The notes under the pieces: model-generated
What the model saw: the letters and a program-made list of their open reading frames with translations, nothing else
The model's database searches: none
Told to the model about the DNA's origin: nothing
Translations under genes and position numbers: made by a program
NCBI RefSeq assembly: GCF_002498065.1
Contig: NZ_DAFZ01000058.1
Location: 11,652 to 66,340, forward strand
Source of the DNA: Methanoculleus sp. UBA208
GTDB taxonomy: Archaea > Halobacteriota > Methanomicrobia > Methanomicrobiales > Methanoculleaceae
Length of the DNA stretch: 54,689 bases
Direction: 5' to 3'
Part shown: positions 7,969-15,609 of the stretch, one piece after another
How the letters are laid out: each line of letters begins with the position of its first letter
How positions within the stretch are numbered: position 1 is the stretch's first letter

Positions 7969-9024
7969 ATGCTTGTCATTGACTCCGTTTCTAAAAGCCT
8001 CGGGGAGTTTTCGCTCTCGAACGTCTCGCTCTCGGTCGAAGACGGGGAGTACTTCATCGTCCTCGGCCCCACGGGGGCGGGAAAGACGATCCTTCTTGAG
8101 ACGATTGCCGGGATCTACAGCCCCGATGCGGGCAGGATCCTCTTGAACGGCCGGGACATAACGGACGTCCCCGCACGGGAGAGGAACATCGGCATGGTCT
8201 ACCAGGACTACATGCTCTTCCCGCACCTGACCGTCGAAGCGAATATCGGTTTCGGGCTGAGATCCCGCCGCGCCGATCCCGCGTTCATCCGCGGGAAGGT
8301 CCAGGAGAGCGCGGATCTCTTAAACATCAGCCATCTGCTTCATCGCTACCCGGGAACACTCTCGGGCGGCGAGCAGCAGCGCGCGGCGATTGCCCGGGCG
8401 CTGGTGATGGAGCCGGAAGCATTGCTGCTGGACGAACCGCTCTCTGCGCTCGACGTGAAGACCCGCGAGAACCTGCGGGCGGAACTCGCCCGAATCCACG
8501 AGGCCACCGGGACGACGATCGTCCACATCACCCACAACTTCGAGGAGGTCTTCGAACTCGCCGACCGGGTGGCAATCATGCACGGCGGCAACGTGGTCCA
8601 GGTGGGGACGCCGGAGGAGATCTTCCGGAGGCCGAACTCCGACTTCGTCGCGGGATTTGTCGGGGTGGAGAACCTCCTCCGCGGAACAGGCTCGGTCGAC
8701 GGAACGGTCGCGGTGGGGAATCTCCGGATACGTGCGGAGAACGGCATACCCGGTCCCGTCTCCGTTGCAATCCGGCCGGAGGAGATCCTGCTGTCGAAGG
8801 CGCCTCTGCCAGAGAACGGAAGAAACGTCGTCTTCGGCCGCGTGGATTCTGTGCGGCCGAACGGGGGGCTGGTCCGGGTCTTCGTCGACGCCGGAGTTCT
8901 GTTTAAGGTGACGCTGACCCGGCAGGGGTTCGAGGAGGCCGGCTTTGCCCCCGGCGACGCAGTCCACCTCGCCTTCCGGCCTTCGGCGGCCCACGTCTAC
9001 CCTTCGGGAGAAGAAGAGGACTGA
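7969..9024 (+). CDS. modC: Molybdate-type ABC transporter ATP-binding protein
   Basis: A 351-residue ATPase. Walker A (GPTGAGKT) is near residue 34, the signature LSGGEQQRAAIA near 130, Walker B (ALLLDEPLSALD) near 148 and the switch histidine HITH near 185. From about 230 on there is a TOBE-like domain, typical of ModC/WtpC and able to bind oxyanion and shut off transport. It energises ModAB. Its last 28 bases overlap the end of the winged-helix gene on the opposite strand. Confidence 0.88.
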   Translation: MLVIDSVSKSLGEFSLSNVSLSVEDGEYFIVLGPTGAGKTILLETIAGIYSPDAGRILLNGRDITDVPARERNIGMVYQDYMLFPHLTVEANIGFGLRSRRADPAFIRGKVQESADLLNISHLLHRYPGTLSGGEQQRAAIARALVMEPEALLLDEPLSALDVKTRENLRAELARIHEATGTTIVHITHNFEEVFELADRVAIMHGGNVVQVGTPEEIFRRPNSDFVAGFVGVENLLRGTGSVDGTVAVGNLRIRAENGIPGPVSVAIRPEEILLSKAPLPENGRNVVFGRVDSVRPNGGLVRVFVDAGVLFKVTLTRQGFEEAGFAPGDAVHLAFRPSAAHVYPSGEEED

Positions 9025-9365
9025 GCGGCGCGGATCTCGAGTGCCCTGAGAACCCCGGCACCCAGGACCTCTTTTGCGCGCTCGCCGTGCCGCTCCGCCA
9101 TGACCGCGAGGAGACGTTCTGTCCCCGCGGCCGTGGTGGAGATGCCGACCCGCTCAGCCCGGCGGATCAGCCCGTCCCGCTCCATCTCCCCGAACCGGGG
9201 GAGGACATAGTAATGCGGGATCCCGAGATGCTCGGCAAGTTTCCGGGTCGTCGGGAACCGCAGCGAGATGCCGTCCGGAGAAAAGCCGACGGTCAGGCAC
9301 CGGTCCTCTTCGAGGAGGATCCTGACGGCCGCATCGATTATTTCGTCGTGTTCGTGTGTGGACAT
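8997..9365 (-). CDS. Small winged-helix DNA-binding protein, candidate Mo/W regulator
   Basis: A 122-residue protein with a helix-turn-helix near residues 40-68 (PTTRKLAEHLGIPHYYV then GEMERDGLI) followed by a wing-like ISTTAAGTERLL. A helical C-terminus ends in a Ser/Glu tail. I do not recognise a named family; methanogen genomes carry such proteins as hypothetical regulators. It converges on modC with a 28-bp overlap and is the only obvious DNA-binding protein inside the Mo/W island, which makes it the first candidate for reading the GTTA-N12-TAAC repeats. No Mop/TOBE ligand domain is visible, so effector sensing, if any, is by an unknown route. Confidence 0.65.
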   Translation of the reverse strand: MSTHEHDEIIDAAVRILLEEDRCLTVGFSPDGISLRFPTTRKLAEHLGIPHYYVLPRFGEMERDGLIRRAERVGISTTAAGTERLLAVMAERHGERAKEVLGAGVLRALEIRAAQSSSSPEG

Positions 9366-9415
9366 CCGATCGTAGAAGTACTTGCGCCCGGCGCAAAAAA
9401 AGGAGGTCGGTCTGG

Positions 9416-9649
9416 TTATGCCGCTTCTGCCTTCATCTCGCCGCGTTCTTCTTCGGGCATCTCCTCGAGGTAGATAACCTCCGCTCCGATGTCCTTTGCA
9501 ATCTGTTCGAGCTCGATCTTCCTGAAGTGAGTTCCCTCGACCTTCAGGTGCTTCGATTCCCCCTGCTCTTCAACGACGGCGACGACGCGGAACCGGGGCT
9601 GCTTCACGCCGGTGCCGACTTTCTGGCGTTCACGTACGTAAATTTTCAT
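9416..9649 (-). CDS. Conserved-looking hypothetical, 77 residues
   Basis: A compact protein starting MKIYVRERQKVGTG, with alternating strand and helix pattern and an acidic, Glu/Met-rich end (EEMPEEERGEMKAEAA). I do not recognise the family. The ATG at 9649 is preferred over an upstream ATG at 9703 because the upstream stretch is Trp/Tyr/Cys-rich and unlike coding DNA here. It is divergent from the molybdenum-storage-like gene, with 93 bp between the two starts holding palindromes that could control both. Confidence 0.65.
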   Translation of the reverse strand: MKIYVRERQKVGTGVKQPRFRVVAVVEEQGESKHLKVEGTHFRKIELEQIAKDIGAEVIYLEEMPEEERGEMKAEAA

Positions 9650-9664
9650 GTCTGTTTCCATCCC

Positions 9665-9682
9665 ATACCAGTTGGTATACCA
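9665..9682. promoter_or_regulatory. Overlapping palindromes between divergent genes
   Basis: ATACCA-GT-TGGTAT (9665-9678) overlaps the perfect 10-bp palindrome TGGTATACCA (9673-9682). The element lies 16-33 bp upstream of the 77-residue gene and 60-78 bp upstream of the storage-protein-like gene, a position suited to an operator for both. Confidence 0.4.
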
Positions 9683-9742
9683 GCAGATATACAGCAAAGA
9701 CACTTAACTTTTTCTATCATACAAGGAGTAGGGATTGTTACT

Positions 9743-10549
9743 ATGGCAGAACGATTTGAGATGGACTCGAAATTGCGGGGCGAAAGCCTGGTCCGGCGGG
9801 GCCTGCTCCGCGAGACCAGAAGCGGCAAACAGGTCAGGGTCATGCCGGACCTGAACGTGATCAAGCTCGGCGGCTACGGCGTCATCGACTACGGGCGCGA
9901 CGTGATCTATCCGCTGATCGAAGAGATCGGGGAACTCTCCAAAAACCACAAGGTGCTGGTCGCCACCGGCGGCGGCGCCCGGGTGCGGCACATCCTCGAT
10001 GTCGGGATCGACCTCGGCATGCCGACGGGGGTGCTTGCGGAACTGGCAGGCAAGATCAGCGAGCAGAACGCGATCATGCTCTCGCTCCTCTTCTCGAAGT
10101 ACAACGGTGTGAGGATCCATACCGCCGATTTGCTGAACCTTCCCTCGCTCATATCCCTCGGGATGCTGCCGGTCGTGCAGGGCACCCCGCCCTACGGGCT
10201 CTACGAGCACCCACCGAAACTCGGGAGCATCCCGCCGCACCGGACCGATACCGGCGCCTTCCTGATGGCGGAAGTGGTCGGCGCGAAGAACTGCATCCTC
10301 GGGAAGAACGTGAACGGCCTTTACACCGAAAACCCGTTCGTAAACCCCGACGCCGAGTTCATTGCCGATATCACGGCCGACGAACTCCTGGAGATGGATA
10401 TGGAGGATATGGTGCTCGAACCGATGGCAGTCGAGTTGCTCCGGGATGCCTTCCATGTCAAGGAGATCAAGATCGTGAACGCCCACGTCCCCGGGAACAT
10501 CACAAAAGCCATGAACGGGGAGCGGATCGGCACCATCATCCGGGCCTGA
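9743..10549 (+). CDS. Molybdenum-storage-protein-like amino acid kinase fold protein
   Basis: A 268-residue protein of the amino-acid-kinase superfamily, of the kind often annotated as uridylate kinase. It matches my memory of the Azotobacter molybdenum storage protein subunits MosA/MosB (about 270-276 residues) end to end: VRVMPDLNVIKLGG near 31-44, TGGGARVRHILDVGIDLG near 75-92, a shared IPPHRTDTGAFL near 163-174, NVNGLYTENP near 189, and VPGNITKAMNGERIGTIIR at the C-terminus. MoSto binds ATP and packs polynuclear Mo or W oxide clusters in a hexameric cage. The gene sits between mod and the second tup operon, which supports Mo/W storage. ATG at 9743 is chosen because it fits the family length; an open frame extends further upstream but does not look coding. 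Confidence 0.82.
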   Translation: MAERFEMDSKLRGESLVRRGLLRETRSGKQVRVMPDLNVIKLGGYGVIDYGRDVIYPLIEEIGELSKNHKVLVATGGGARVRHILDVGIDLGMPTGVLAELAGKISEQNAIMLSLLFSKYNGVRIHTADLLNLPSLISLGMLPVVQGTPPYGLYEHPPKLGSIPPHRTDTGAFLMAEVVGAKNCILGKNVNGLYTENPFVNPDAEFIADITADELLEMDMEDMVLEPMAVELLRDAFHVKEIKIVNAHVPGNITKAMNGERIGTIIRA

Positions 10550-10637
10550 CAGCCCCGGAATCAACCACTTTTCATTAACCGCTGAGAAGCCTTCATCTAC
10601 CCGGGAAGCGGATATAGTACAGCAAACGAGCGATCCC

Positions 10638-11336
10638 ATGACCATCTACCTTGGCATTGACGACACCGACACCCGCGAGTCCCGGGGAACCGGACGGCTC
10701 GCCCGCGCGATTGCAGCAGAACTCGCCCTGTCCTACACGGTGACGGGGGTGACCCGCCACCAGCTCTTTGTCCATCCCGCCGTCCCCTACACATCCCATA
10801 ACAGTTCCGCGGTCATCCATATCCGGGATACCGGGAACGGGATCGCAGGCGAGGTATTCGCGGCGGCGAAGGAACTGATGCTCGCCGACTTCATCGACGG
10901 GAGCGACCCCGGGATCTGCGTCGCCGCCGACCGGGAGATCAAGAGCGACCTCTCTCTCTTCGGCTTCTCGGCAAAGACAAGCATCGTGACGCAGGATCAG
11001 GCACGAGGGCTCGCCCGGCAGGCGGGGGTCCTTCTCGAGGGGCTCGGCGGCACCGAAGACGGCATTATCGGCGCGCTCGCAGGCGTCGGGCTTGCGGCAT
11101 CCGGCAACGACGGCCGGTTCATCCAGAAGGGAACGACCCGGGACCTTCGCGGTACCCAGACGGTCGCCGCAATCCTCGCCTCCGGCGTCGACCGGGTCAT
11201 GACCCGGGACGGGACGGCGGTCGGGGAAGGCACTATCGCGCTCAGGAAATTCCCGAAGCCCGCCTGCGTCGAGGGAAAGGCGGTCCTTTTTGTCGAGGCG
11301 GACGGCGATGCCTACCGCGATATCGTGATGGGGTGA
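10638..11336 (+). CDS. Short TiaS-like protein
   Basis: A 232-residue protein whose N-terminus (YLGIDDTDTRESRGTG at residues 4-19) matches the start of TiaS, the archaeal enzyme that uses ATP to attach agmatine to C34 of tRNA-Ile2. Full TiaS is about 420 residues and ends with an OB fold and zinc ribbon. This protein is about half as long and has no CxxC pairs, so it has only the kinase-like and ferredoxin-like part. It lies in the Mo/W island on the same strand as the storage-like gene (88 bp gap) and before the second tup operon. It is more likely a paralogue with another role than the essential tRNA enzyme. Confidence 0.75.
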   Translation: MTIYLGIDDTDTRESRGTGRLARAIAAELALSYTVTGVTRHQLFVHPAVPYTSHNSSAVIHIRDTGNGIAGEVFAAAKELMLADFIDGSDPGICVAADREIKSDLSLFGFSAKTSIVTQDQARGLARQAGVLLEGLGGTEDGIIGALAGVGLAASGNDGRFIQKGTTRDLRGTQTVAAILASGVDRVMTRDGTAVGEGTIALRKFPKPACVEGKAVLFVEADGDAYRDIVMG

Positions 11337-11410
11337 CCCCGGAGCGGCCTGCCGGCCGCGGTCTCCCGATCATCCATAGAAAATCATTTACCTTTTTTAA
11401 AAACAACCAA

Positions 11411-11430
11411 GTTAACTTTATAAACCTAAC
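11411..11430. promoter_or_regulatory. Candidate operator GTTA-N12-TAAC before the second tup operon
   Basis: Within AAGTTA, 12 bases, TAACTT (11409-11432) the GTTA-N12-TAAC core spans exactly 20 bp, the same geometry as the element between MOT1 and modA. A TATA-like TTTATAAA (11417-11424) lies inside the spacer, so a protein bound here would directly occlude the promoter. Confidence 0.45.
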
Positions 11431-11487
11431 TTAGAACCATAACCATTGCATTTAATTGTCCAAACCCCGACACTTGAATTGAGAGTT

Positions 11488-12414
11488 ATGCAAAGAAGAA
11501 CCCTTTTTGCCGTTGCGGCCGTAATGGTCGCCCTCCTGCTCATCTGCGGGTGTACCGGGACGACATCGGACCCGACTCCCGCAGAGAAACAGCAGCTTCG
11601 TATCGCCACGACGACGAGCCTCTATGACACCAAACTCCTCGAACGCCTCACCCCGATCTTCGAGGAGGAGTACAATGCTGAAGTGCTGATCGTCTCCGCC
11701 GGAACCGGCAAGGCGATCGAGTACGGGCAGCGGGGCGACGTGGACGTCCTGATGGTACACGACCGTGTGCGTGAAGACGCCTTCCTCGCCGACGGCTACG
11801 GTGTCAACCGGCGCGTGTTTGCCTACAACTACTTCGTCATCGTCGGGCCCGAGTCCGACCCGGCAGGAATCAAGGGCATGCAGCCTGAGGCGGCGTTCAC
11901 CGCCATCCGGGAGAAGGGAATGGCCGGCACGCCGGGCGTGGTCTTTGTCTCGCGCGGCGACAACTCCGGCACGCACTCCAAGGAGAAGGCCATCTGGAAG
12001 GGAGCCGGATTCAATTACTCTGCAGACGTGCAGGGCTCCGGCGACTGGTACCAGGAAGCCGGGACGGGTATGGGCGCAACCCTTGAGATGGCAAACGAGA
12101 AGCAGGCCTACACCCTCTCCGACATCGGCACCTACCTTGCCTACAAGGGCGACCTCGATCTGGTGACGCTCGTGGACGAGGGCGACATCCTGCTCAACAT
12201 CTACTGCGCGATGCAGATCAACCCGGCCAAGTACCCCGACATCAACAGCACCGTCGCGAAAGACTGGGTCAACTTCATGATCTCCGACGATGTCCAGAAG
12301 GAGATAGCATCCTTCGGTGTCGACCAGTACGGCCGGCCGCTCTTCTACGCCGCCCAGGACGACTGGGAGAAGATCGGCGTCCCCCAGGCTGAAGTGAAGG
12401 ACCCGATCGCCTGA
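11488..12414 (+). CDS. tupA: Tungstate-type ABC transporter substrate-binding lipoprotein (copy 2)
   Basis: About 308 residues, paralogous to copy 1. It has a classic n-region MQRRT, a hydrophobic core and a lipobox-like LLICGC near residues 20-25. RIATTTSL near 41, AGTGKAIE near 71, QRGDVDVLMVH near 80, AYNYFVIVGP near 112, SRGDNSGTHS near 156 and QAYTLSDIGTY near 207 repeat the TupA pattern. The upstream in-frame ATG at 11446 would add 14 residues before the signal peptide and is less likely. A T5 tract in the 52-bp gap before the permease could allow partial termination, giving excess binding protein over membrane parts. Confidence 0.9.
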   Translation: MQRRTLFAVAAVMVALLLICGCTGTTSDPTPAEKQQLRIATTTSLYDTKLLERLTPIFEEEYNAEVLIVSAGTGKAIEYGQRGDVDVLMVHDRVREDAFLADGYGVNRRVFAYNYFVIVGPESDPAGIKGMQPEAAFTAIREKGMAGTPGVVFVSRGDNSGTHSKEKAIWKGAGFNYSADVQGSGDWYQEAGTGMGATLEMANEKQAYTLSDIGTYLAYKGDLDLVTLVDEGDILLNIYCAMQINPAKYPDINSTVAKDWVNFMISDDVQKEIASFGVDQYGRPLFYAAQDDWEKIGVPQAEVKDPIA

Positions 12415-12466
12415 TCGGGCTCGAAATCCCACCCTTTTTGCCTCCGGCGGCGTATAGGTGCAGAGC

Positions 12467-13168
12467 ATGTACGAGATCATCGAGGGATTCGTAGAAGCAA
12501 TCAGGCTCATCGTCACGCTCGATCCCGACGTGATGGCCATCGCCGCGAGGAGCGTCATCATCTCACTTACCGCAACGGTCCTTGCCACACTGTTTGCCGT
12601 ACCGCTCGGCGCCGCGATCTACTTCGGCACGTTCCGCGGCAGGAAGGGTCTCATCAACCTGATCCAGACACTCTACGCCTTACCGACCGTCGTCGTCGGG
12701 CTGCTCATATTCCTGCTCATTTCCCGTGTCGGGCCGTTCGGATCTCTGCGGCTGCTCTTCACCCCGACCGCCATGGTCATCGCGCAGACGGTGCTCATCC
12801 TGCCGATCATGACCGGTCTCACCATCTCTGCGCTCTCCGGAGTCGACCCGGTCCTCAGGGACACCCTCCGCTCACTTGGAGCAACACGCCTCCAGTTTCT
12901 CGTAAACATCATGAAAGAAGCGCGGTTTGCGATCCTCGCGGCCGTCGCGATCGGGTTCGGGCGGGCGATATCCGAGGTCGGGGCAGCGATCCTCGTCGGC
13001 GGCAACATCATGGCGTCTTCGTTTGCGAGTTCGACACGGGTGCTGACGACCGCGATATCGCTCGAGACGTCGATGGGAAACATCTCCGAGTCCATCGCGC
13101 TCGGGATCGTCCTCCTCATAATAGCCCTCGGCGTCAACCTCGCCATAACAACAGTGCAGCACCGGTGA
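12467..13168 (+). CDS. tupB: Tungstate-type ABC transporter permease (copy 2)
   Basis: About 233 residues, a paralogue of the permease at 2312 with the same opening (YEIIEGFVEAIRLIVTLDP) and the same EAA-type loop (SLGATRLQFL then EARFAILAAV). About six hydrophobic segments are visible. The ATG at 12467 is preferred over GTG 12458 because AGGTG lies 6 bases before it. It differs from copy 1 by a short insertion (MASSFASS) near residue 182 before RVLTTAISLETS. TupC follows after 4 bases. Confidence 0.88.
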   Translation: MYEIIEGFVEAIRLIVTLDPDVMAIAARSVIISLTATVLATLFAVPLGAAIYFGTFRGRKGLINLIQTLYALPTVVVGLLIFLLISRVGPFGSLRLLFTPTAMVIAQTVLILPIMTGLTISALSGVDPVLRDTLRSLGATRLQFLVNIMKEARFAILAAVAIGFGRAISEVGAAILVGGNIMASSFASSTRVLTTAISLETSMGNISESIALGIVLLIIALGVNLAITTVQHR

Positions 13169-13172
13169 CCTC

Positions 13173-14258
13173 ATGATCGAATTTGAAGACGTCTCAAAAC
13201 GGTTCGATGACAAGGCGGTACTTGCCGGCGTCACGGGACGGGTCGAGCAGGGAGAGATCTTTGCCGTCATCGGGCCGAGCGGGGCCGGGAAGTCGACCCT
13301 GCTACGCCTCGTCGACCTCCTCGATACCCCGACGGGAGGGGCGATCCGGATCGACGGCACCGACATCCACGCCGATAAGGGGCAGAGTCTCTCCATCCGA
13401 CGGATGATGGGGATGGTCTTCCAGAAGCCCGCCGTCTTCAACACGACGGTCGCGGAGAACATCGCAGTCGGGCTCCGGTTCCGGGCTGCGGACGAGAGGG
13501 CGATCCGCGAGAAGGTCGAAGATGCCCTCGAGATTGTCGGCCTTGCCGGCTATGGAGAGCGGAGAGCGCGGACGCTCTCGGGCGGTGAGATGCAGCGGGT
13601 GGCTCTCGCCCGGGCGATGGTGATCGAGCCGGAAGTCCTTCTGATGGACGAGCCGACCGCGAACCTCGACCCGGTCTCGGTGGAGAAGATCGAGGATCTG
13701 GTCATCCGGATCAACCGCGACCTCGGCACGACGATCGTCTTCTCGACCCACGACATGTACCAGGGGCAGCGGCTCGCCCACCGGATAGGGGTGCTGATGG
13801 ACGGGGCGTTTGCACAGGTGGGGACACCGAGAGAGGTCTTCACCCTCCCGGCAAGCCGGAACGTCGCCCGGTTCGTCGGCATCGAGAACGTCGTCGACGG
13901 GGTCGTCGTGGCCGCTGAAGACGGCATGTCTGCCGTCGACATCGGCAGCGCCCGGATCCGGACGAGATCGCCGTTTTCCCGGGGGGAGAGGGTCTCTCTC
14001 TGCATCCGGTCGGAGGATATCCGGATTGCCCCGGCGATCAGAGGGAGGAGGGTCTTTGACGGGAACATCCTCCCCGGCACGGTGACGTCCGTCGTCCCGC
14101 GCGGCCCGTTCAGCAGGGTGACGGTCGACTGCGGATTCCCTCTCTCGTCCGTCCTCTCCTGGAAGGCGGTGGAAGACCTGGACCTCAGGGAAGGCAGCCA
14201 GGTTACCGCCTCGTTTACGGCGGCGTCGGTCCACGTCGTTCGGGCGGGAGAGGACTGA
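13173..14258 (+). CDS. tupC: Tungstate-type ABC transporter ATP-binding protein (copy 2)
   Basis: A 361-residue paralogue of the ATPase at 3012. Walker A (GPSGAGKST) is near 33, the signature LSGGEMQRVALA near 133, Walker B (VLLMDEPTANLD) near 153 and the switch STHD near 193. A C-terminal TOBE-like domain begins near 232. The whole second operon keeps the gene order and lengths of the first, consistent with duplication of a complete transporter. Its end is 14 bp from the stop of the disrupted ATPase gene on the other strand. Confidence 0.88.
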   Translation: MIEFEDVSKRFDDKAVLAGVTGRVEQGEIFAVIGPSGAGKSTLLRLVDLLDTPTGGAIRIDGTDIHADKGQSLSIRRMMGMVFQKPAVFNTTVAENIAVGLRFRAADERAIREKVEDALEIVGLAGYGERRARTLSGGEMQRVALARAMVIEPEVLLMDEPTANLDPVSVEKIEDLVIRINRDLGTTIVFSTHDMYQGQRLAHRIGVLMDGAFAQVGTPREVFTLPASRNVARFVGIENVVDGVVVAAEDGMSAVDIGSARIRTRSPFSRGERVSLCIRSEDIRIAPAIRGRRVFDGNILPGTVTSVVPRGPFSRVTVDCGFPLSSVLSWKAVEDLDLREGSQVTASFTAASVHVVRAGED

Positions 14259-14272
14259 TCCTGCCCCTCTTC

Positions 14273-15512
14273 TCAGGAACTCCGGTCTTTCTCCGCAAGA
14301 TGCTCCCGTACCTCTGCGAGGTGCCTATCCAGCCGCCGCCGAAACTCCCCGGGATCGAGCGCCTGCGCTTCGTGGCCGGCAAAAACCAGGATCCGGTCGG
14401 CCTGTGCGATCAGGATGTCGAGCGACGAGGCGGCGAAGTGCGACGTTCCGTCAGGAACGGAGCTCGAGCACCGTCAGGTGCGAGGGGAGCTGCACGCCCA
14501 TCTGCCAAGCGCCTCGCGGCGAGTGGCAAGCAGGGCGGAGAGCGGCGTCACCTCAGCGCTCTGGAGGCAGCCCGGCACCAGCAGGTTTGTCGCGGCGCGG
14601 TCTTCGTCGAGGATGAGGAGCGGCACTGCGGCCCTGAGCGCGGCCTGGATCTTGTGCGCCATCACGAGCGACCCGCTCCCCCAGCCGTAGGCCGCCCGGG
14701 GTTCGCCCGATAGCCCGGGCGGGAGGCTCCTGAAGAAGAGGCTGACGTCCGCGCCGACGAGTCCCTGCTCGTTCGCTTCCGCCCGGGCAATCCCGTTGAC
14801 GCTGACGAGAAGCTCCCGTCCGTCCCCCGCAACGTGGTCGTCCGCTCCCGCGACGACCGCGTGGAGGAAGGTGCTCTTCCCCTCGGCGTTCGAACCTGCG
14901 ACCGCGAAGGCCTCCCGCCGCCGGAGACCAAGGCCGGTCACGACCCTGCCGCTCCCCGCAAGCTCCACCTCGACCGGGTCGAGTTCCACGGGACAGCGGA
15001 AGGAAACATGGACGCCCTCCTTTGGGCCCGCGATCCGGTGGTGGCACCGGAGCCGGGTGAACCGGCGGCCCGGGATACGGGAGAACCCCCCTGACGACGA
15101 GGCGCAGCCCACCGCCGTCGATCAGGTTATCGCGGTCCGGCCGCCAGAGGTCGGTCCCGATGGCGCTCCTCGACGCGATCAGCGTGACCGGCTCGACGTT
15201 CGGCAGGCAGTGGGAGGGGTGCTCCGTCCCGGCCCCTGCGATCGGCCCGAGATCCCGTTCGGCGGGGATCGCCGCCTTGATCGCCTCGATGATGACCCCG
15301 GCAGCCCCGTCGGCCCCCGGGCCGGACGCTCCCGCCGGCGCCGGAAGCAGGACGGGGAGGCTGAACCGGAGCGCCGTCGTATCGAGCGACCTGACAAGGT
15401 AGGTGTTGACCAGGTCCCTCACCCTCTGCCGGTCGATGCGTGCCCGGCCGTCTCCAAGACACAGGATGATCCGGTGAATCTCGCCCTGCCAGGAGCCCTC
15501 CGTCGTGCTCAT
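14273..15512 (-). pseudogene. ABC-class ATPase (COG3044-like), disrupted by three frameshifts
   Basis: Reading down the minus strand from ATG 15512, the first frame is sensible to about 15090 (ending LIDGGGLRLVVRG). A C6 run at 15085-15090 then throws it off; removing one base joins it to a second frame with a P-loop (AGSNAEGKST), GDGREL, ADVSLFFRSLPPG and LLILDEDRAATNLLV, the marks of the predicted ABC-class ATPases. That frame fails near 14500, a third runs MGVQLPSHLTVLELRS to a stop near 14454, and after another shift a fourth reads GTSHFAASSLDILI to a stop at 14273. The repaired protein would be about 410 residues. Three separate lesions suggest real decay rather than one sequencing slip, though sequence error cannot be excluded. 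Confidence 0.75.
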
Positions 15513-15577
15513 GCGCTCTCATCAGGTAATGGTGCACCGGATCCCAAGGCTCTTTTTACACGGCCTCCTTCCCTGAT

Positions 15578-15585
15578 CTTAAATA
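15578..15585 (+). promoter_or_regulatory. TATA box of the MBL-fold gene
   Basis: CTTAAATA is centred about 28 bp before the ATG at 15610, predicting a leaderless or nearly leaderless message. Confidence 0.55.
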
Positions 15586-15609
15586 GCCGCACGGCCCACC
15601 ATTTCTACA

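Noticed and set aside
9743..10549. Calling the gene UMP kinase (pyrH)
   Set aside because: The amino-acid-kinase fold is shared, but the N-terminus, IPPHRxDTGAFL and C-terminal motifs follow the molybdenum storage protein, and the context is Mo/W transport.
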